Part shown: piece after piece, positions 6,046 to 9,011 of the stretch
Numbering within the stretch: the stretch's first letter is position 1
Layout: every line of letters starts with the position of its first letter
DNA from: DASPXY01 sp038227745
Lineage (GTDB): Bacteria > Planctomycetota > Planctomycetia > Gemmatales > Gemmataceae
Assembly: GCA_038227745.1 (NCBI GenBank)
Contig: JBBRPS010000420.1
Location: 1 to 9,011, forward strand
Direction of reading: 5' to 3'
DNA: 9,011 nucleotides
Notes under the pieces: generated by a model
The model's input: only the letters and a program-made list of their open reading frames with translations
Told to the model about the DNA's origin: nothing
Database searches by the model: none
Program-made: the position numbers and the translations under genes

Positions 6046-7022
6046 GCGGCGCCCTCCAGAGTGCTCGCCGGAGCCGGCGCCGTGCGCGACGCCCAGCCGA
6101 CCTGGCGGTGGGCCAGCAGTGCCACCGTCACCGCGGCGGCGAACGTCAGCGCCCCCACGAGATAATGCGTCGAGCGGATCAGGTCCGTCTCGACGGGCAA
6201 CGGCTCCACTTGACGCGGCATCTGTCCCACCAGGGTGAACTTGCTCAGCCACGATTCGATGCCCAGCAACAGTTGCAGTCCCACCAGCGCCGCCAGCACC
6301 CCCACCGCCCGCGTCCCCTGCCGTTCGTGCGGCGGCGGCTCAAAGGCCACCTTGACCAGCCACGCCACCGCCGCGACCACGACGAACGCGCCCAGCAAGT
6401 GCGCCCGCGCCCCGAAGGCGAGGTCGCGGTGGCGCACCAGGCCGCCCAGCACGAGCTGCAGGTAGATCAGCGACACGACCAGCAGCGACGTGTGCCGCAG
6501 CCGCGCCGAACTCGCGGAAGCCTGGGGAACGGGTGCGTTCCAGGCCCGCGAGGTCCACACCGCCACGCTGACCAGCAGCGCGAACACCAGGTGGGCGAAA
6601 CAGCCGTGGATCAGCTTGAGTTCTCCGCCGAGCAGGACGTTCAGGTCCACGCGGTAGCGCCCGAGCATCCCCTGGGTGACGACGGCCGCCAGCACCGCCA
6701 CTCCAACCCAACGCTTCCAGCCACGCCCCTTCGCCAGCAAGCCAACGCACAGCCCGATTGCGAAAATGCCCACAAGAAAACCGAACATCCGATGCATCAA
6801 CTCGATCACGAGGGCGAAGTTGCCTTGCTTGACCGCGTCGATAACCAAAGGGACGATCTCCCACGGCCAGCGGAAGCCCCTGGGATCGACCATGCCCACG
6901 CCGCGCGTCGTGACCTCCGCCCCAAGGATCAGCAAGGGCAACGCGGCGCACGCCGTGGCGATGGCCCAGAAGTGGAGCCAGCGCGGCGGAGCGGGGATGG
7001 TGGTCGCTGTGTCCGTGGTCAT
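6042..7022 (-). CDS. ctaA: Heme A synthase (CtaA/COX15 family)
   Basis: A 326-residue membrane protein with about eight helices in two similar halves. It oxidises the C8 methyl of heme O to the formyl group of heme A. Paired conserved His mark the heme sites: His77 in LMHRMFGF (after Glu75) and His139 and His144 in LIHGCFAHLVF in the first half; His208 in ARAHLLGAF and His286 in STHYLVGA in the second. I do not see the loop Cys pair of Bacillus-type CtaA between helices 1 and 2. The protein lies 42 bases after cox1 and overlaps ctaB by 4 bases. Just upstream of its ATG a hairpin arm carries the only G-rich stretch that could act as ribosome binding site. It ends with TGA. The order cox1-ctaA-ctaB fits joint supply of heme A to subunit I. 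Confidence 0.93.
   Translation of the reverse strand: MTTDTATTIPAPPRWLHFWAIATACAALPLLILGAEVTTRGVGMVDPRGFRWPWEIVPLVIDAVKQGNFALVIELMHRMFGFLVGIFAIGLCVGLLAKGRGWKRWVGVAVLAAVVTQGMLGRYRVDLNVLLGGELKLIHGCFAHLVFALLVSVAVWTSRAWNAPVPQASASSARLRHTSLLVVSLIYLQLVLGGLVRHRDLAFGARAHLLGAFVVVAAVAWLVKVAFEPPPHERQGTRAVGVLAALVGLQLLLGIESWLSKFTLVGQMPRQVEPLPVETDLIRSTHYLVGALTFAAAVTVALLAHRQVGWASRTAPAPASTLEGAA
6052..6057 (-). promoter_or_regulatory. Ribosome binding site of ctaB inside ctaA
   Basis: GGAGGG on the minus strand, 6 bases before the ATG at 6045, within the last codons of ctaA. It decides the ctaB start and supports coupled expression of the two heme A enzymes. Confidence 0.75.
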
Positions 7023-7030
7023 GGTGATTC

Positions 7031-7054
7031 GCCCCCCGTGTATTCACGGGGGGC
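7031..7054 (-). repeat. Perfect hairpin between cox1 and ctaA
   Basis: GCCCCCCGTG (7031-7040) pairs fully with CACGGGGGGC (7045-7054) around TATT. It starts 10 bases after the cox1 stop and ends 8 bases before the ctaA ATG. The minus-strand 3' arm carries the G-run that would serve as ctaA ribosome binding site, so folding could limit ctaA translation. A degenerate relative lies at 325-346; both are flanked by CTAAAT. Confidence 0.8.
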
Positions 7055-7064
7055 TAAATGCCCA

Positions 7065-8882
7065 TCAATGCGCCGCTTCGACGGCACTGGGGAACTCGCC
7101 CGGCGCCGGCTTCTGTGTCTGCATCAGGTGGTCGGCCGCCGCGTCGATCGGGCCGTACTCGTACGGGCCGCGGTAGACGATCGGTATCGTCTCGAAGTTG
7201 CCGTGCGGCGGCGGCGACGGCGCCGACCACTCCAGCGTATTGCTGTTCCACGGGTTCCGCCCCGCCACCGGACCGCGGAACAGGCTGTAGAAGAAGTTGA
7301 CCACGAACACGAGCTGCGACAGGAACAGCGCGAACGCCGCGATGCTCATCCACTGGTTCATCCCCAGCAGCGGCGCCTCGAAGTGTGTCATCGTGAAGTC
7401 GGAGATGCGCCGCCGCAGCCCCGCCTGCCCCAGGATGTGCATCGGGAAGAACACCGCGTTGCCCGTGATGAACGTCAGCGCGAAGTGGACCTTGCCCCAG
7501 CGCTCGTTCATCATCCGCCCGAACATCTTCGGGAACCAGTAATAGATCCCCGCGAAGATGCCGAACAGGCTGCTGGCGAACAGCACGTAGTGCAGGTGGG
7601 CGACGATGAAATACGTGTCGTGGATGGCGATGTCCACCGGCGTCGCCGCCATGAAGATGCCGCTCAGGCCGCCGATGATGAACAGCGCCACGAACGCCAG
7701 CGCGAACAGCATCGGCGTCGTGAACTGGAGGTCGCCCATCCACGTCGTGCCCAGCCAGTTGAACACCTTCACCGCCGACGGCAGCGCGATCATGATGGTC
7801 GCGATCATGAAGCCGGTGCCCAGGCGCGGGTCCATGCCGCTCTGGAACATGTGGTGGCCCCAGACGATGAACCCAAGGCCGGCGATGCCGGCGATGGAAT
7901 AGATCATCGCCCGGTAGCCGAACAGCGGCCGGCGCGCGAACGTCGAAATGATGTCCGAGACCATGCCCATCGCGGGCACGATCATGATGTACACCGCCGG
8001 GTGCGAGTAGAACCAGAACAGGTGCTGCCACAGCAGCGTCTGGCCGCCGCCCGGCCCCGTCTGCCAGTTGCCGAAGATCAGGCCGTTGGGCGGCAGGAAG
8101 AACGTCGTGCCGATCGTCTTGTCGAGCAGTTGCAGGAACAGCGCCACCGTCAAAATGGGCAGGGCGAATGCCTGGAGCATGGCCGTGATGAACATGGCCC
8201 AGATCGTCATCGGCATGCGGAAGAGCGTCATGCCGGGGGCGCGCAGGTTGATGATGGTGGTGAGGTAGTTGACCGAACCCATCATTGAGGAGATGCCGAC
8301 GAAGATCAGGGCCAGCAGCCAGTAGATCTGGCCGTGGCCGCTGTTGGGCGCCGCCGGCGACTGCAAGCCCTGTCCCGGCGGCAGCTGCGAGGTGGTCAGG
8401 GTCGGGTAGGAGGTCCAGCCCGCCGCCGGGGCACCGCCCTCGGCGAAGAAGCTGATGAGGATGAAGATGAACGCCGGCCACATGAACCAGTACGACAGCA
8501 TGTTCAGCTTCGGGAACGCCATGTCCTTGGCGCCGATCATCAGCGGGATCGTGAAGTTGCCGAAGGCACCGACGAGGATCGGGATGATCACGAAGAAGAT
8601 CATGATCGTGGCGTGCATACTGAACAGCATGTTGTAGAACTCGGGCGAGATGCGGCCGCCGTTGCTCCGCAGGAACATCGTGGACAGGCCGGGCAGCTCG
8701 GCGTGCGGCCAGGCCAGTTGCATGCGCACGAACATCGCCAGCAGGCCGCCGATGAACAGGAAGATCAGCGTCGAGAACAGGAACTGGATGCCGATGATCT
8801 TGTGGTCTTCGCTGAAGATGTATTTGCGAAGGAAGCTCAGTTCGGGGTGAGCGTGGGCCGCGGTTTCGGGAGAGTGACTCAT
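7065..8882 (-). CDS. Cytochrome c oxidase subunit I, A2-type
   Basis: The catalytic subunit, 605 residues with about 12 helices, reduces oxygen to water at the heme a3-CuB centre and pumps protons. Heme and metal ligands are all present: His90 (heme a) in SMHATIMIFF; His294, His343 and His344 (CuB), with Tyr298 as the His-Tyr cross-link partner; His429 (heme a3) and His431 (heme a) in AHLHYVL. Lys372 in ALPSAVKVFNW marks the K channel; Asp120 and Asn127 in GAKDMAFPKLN mark the D-channel entry. Helix VI reads FYSHPAVY: the Glu of the common HPEVY is missing and Tyr292-Ser293 precede the His, the hallmark of A2-type oxidases. GAGG lies 5 bases before the ATG. It ends with TGA. Subunit II is not in the window and may lie beyond 9011, so the exact class (aa3 or caa3) is open. 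Confidence 0.97.
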   Translation of the reverse strand: MSHSPETAAHAHPELSFLRKYIFSEDHKIIGIQFLFSTLIFLFIGGLLAMFVRMQLAWPHAELPGLSTMFLRSNGGRISPEFYNMLFSMHATIMIFFVIIPILVGAFGNFTIPLMIGAKDMAFPKLNMLSYWFMWPAFIFILISFFAEGGAPAAGWTSYPTLTTSQLPPGQGLQSPAAPNSGHGQIYWLLALIFVGISSMMGSVNYLTTIINLRAPGMTLFRMPMTIWAMFITAMLQAFALPILTVALFLQLLDKTIGTTFFLPPNGLIFGNWQTGPGGGQTLLWQHLFWFYSHPAVYIMIVPAMGMVSDIISTFARRPLFGYRAMIYSIAGIAGLGFIVWGHHMFQSGMDPRLGTGFMIATIMIALPSAVKVFNWLGTTWMGDLQFTTPMLFALAFVALFIIGGLSGIFMAATPVDIAIHDTYFIVAHLHYVLFASSLFGIFAGIYYWFPKMFGRMMNERWGKVHFALTFITGNAVFFPMHILGQAGLRRRISDFTMTHFEAPLLGMNQWMSIAAFALFLSQLVFVVNFFYSLFRGPVAGRNPWNSNTLEWSAPSPPPHGNFETIPIVYRGPYEYGPIDAAADHLMQTQKPAPGEFPSAVEAAH

Positions 8883-8955
8883 GGTATCCTCGTTAGCGGT
8901 CTTTCCGCCCGCGGGGCGGTGAAATAGCTTCTCCGAGTGAGTTATCTATTTGTGT

Positions 8956-9011
8956 GCCACGGCTGTGTCAGCCGTGCCGGAACCGTCCCGCACGGCTGAC
9001 ACAGCCGTGGC
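8956..9011. repeat. Nested inverted repeat upstream of cox1
   Basis: 8956-8977 pairs perfectly with 8990-9011 (22 bp) around a 12-base loop. Each arm is itself a dyad: CACGGCTG, three bases, CAGCCGTG. The DNA can thus form one long stem or two short ones. It ends at the window edge and may extend further. Placed before the cox1 leader, it may follow an upstream gene such as subunit II. In 8883-8955 I see only the cox1 ribosome binding site and no clear promoter. Confidence 0.88.

Noticed and set aside
6046..6252. Upstream extension of ctaB to an ATG at 6252
   Set aside because: The extra 69 codons lie in ctaA and show no family sequence; the start at 6045 has a good ribosome binding site and the usual length.
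6108..8288. Plus-strand open frame of 726 codons opposite cox1 and ctaA
   Set aside because: A mirror of strongly conserved cox1 and ctaA; full of Arg, His, Asp and Gln with no domain pattern. The same holds for frames at 829-1935 and 3936-5537.

Overview
The window is GC-rich (roughly two thirds G+C by eye). Every gene I accept lies on the minus strand, so transcription runs from high to low coordinates. The layout is an aa3/caa3-type cytochrome c oxidase locus. Three traits suggest a planctomycete, perhaps of the Gemmata group: an SCO protein fused to a DUF420 membrane domain, a subunit III with a long charged insert, and short dyad repeats right after stop codons. The lineage is an inference from gene style, not from any search.

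In transcription order: the right edge (8883-9011) holds the cox1 leader and a nested inverted repeat. Then come cox1 (8882-7065), heme A synthase ctaA (7022-6042), protoheme IX farnesyltransferase ctaB (6045-5134, overlapping ctaA by 4 bases), cox3 (5090-3885), a subunit IV-like small membrane protein (3781-3440) and an SCO-DUF420 assembly factor (3403-2381). Next is a small exported, membrane-anchored protein (2346-2020) whose frame carries an in-frame TGA, and last a Tat-exported protein of unknown function (1887-352). Subunit II is not in the window and may lie just beyond position 9011. The genes work together: ctaB and ctaA convert heme B to heme O to heme A, SCO and DUF420 help metal-centre assembly, and subunits I, III and IV form the enzyme in the membrane.

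The most interesting item is the gene at 2346-2020. Its reading frame encodes a signal peptide, then Ala-Cys-Pro-Ser-(TGA)-Gln-Glu-Ala. It continues in the same frame for 78 more codons, with an acidic linker and one membrane helix. The TGA stands where the second Cys of a CxxC motif would be, and foldable stem-loops lie just downstream. This is what a selenoprotein with a CxxU motif would look like. A TGC-to-TGA nonsense mutation or a base-call error is the main alternative.

Non-coding structure is rich. There is a 91-bp tandem repeat with internal dyads at 1-230. Perfect or near-perfect hairpins begin 2-10 bases after the stop codons of cox1, cox3, the small gene and the Tat gene, and a TCAGG heptad repeat follows ctaB. 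Three of the hairpins share a TTTAGCC edge. I see no tRNA, rRNA, CRISPR array, insertion sequence or clear sigma-70 promoter.
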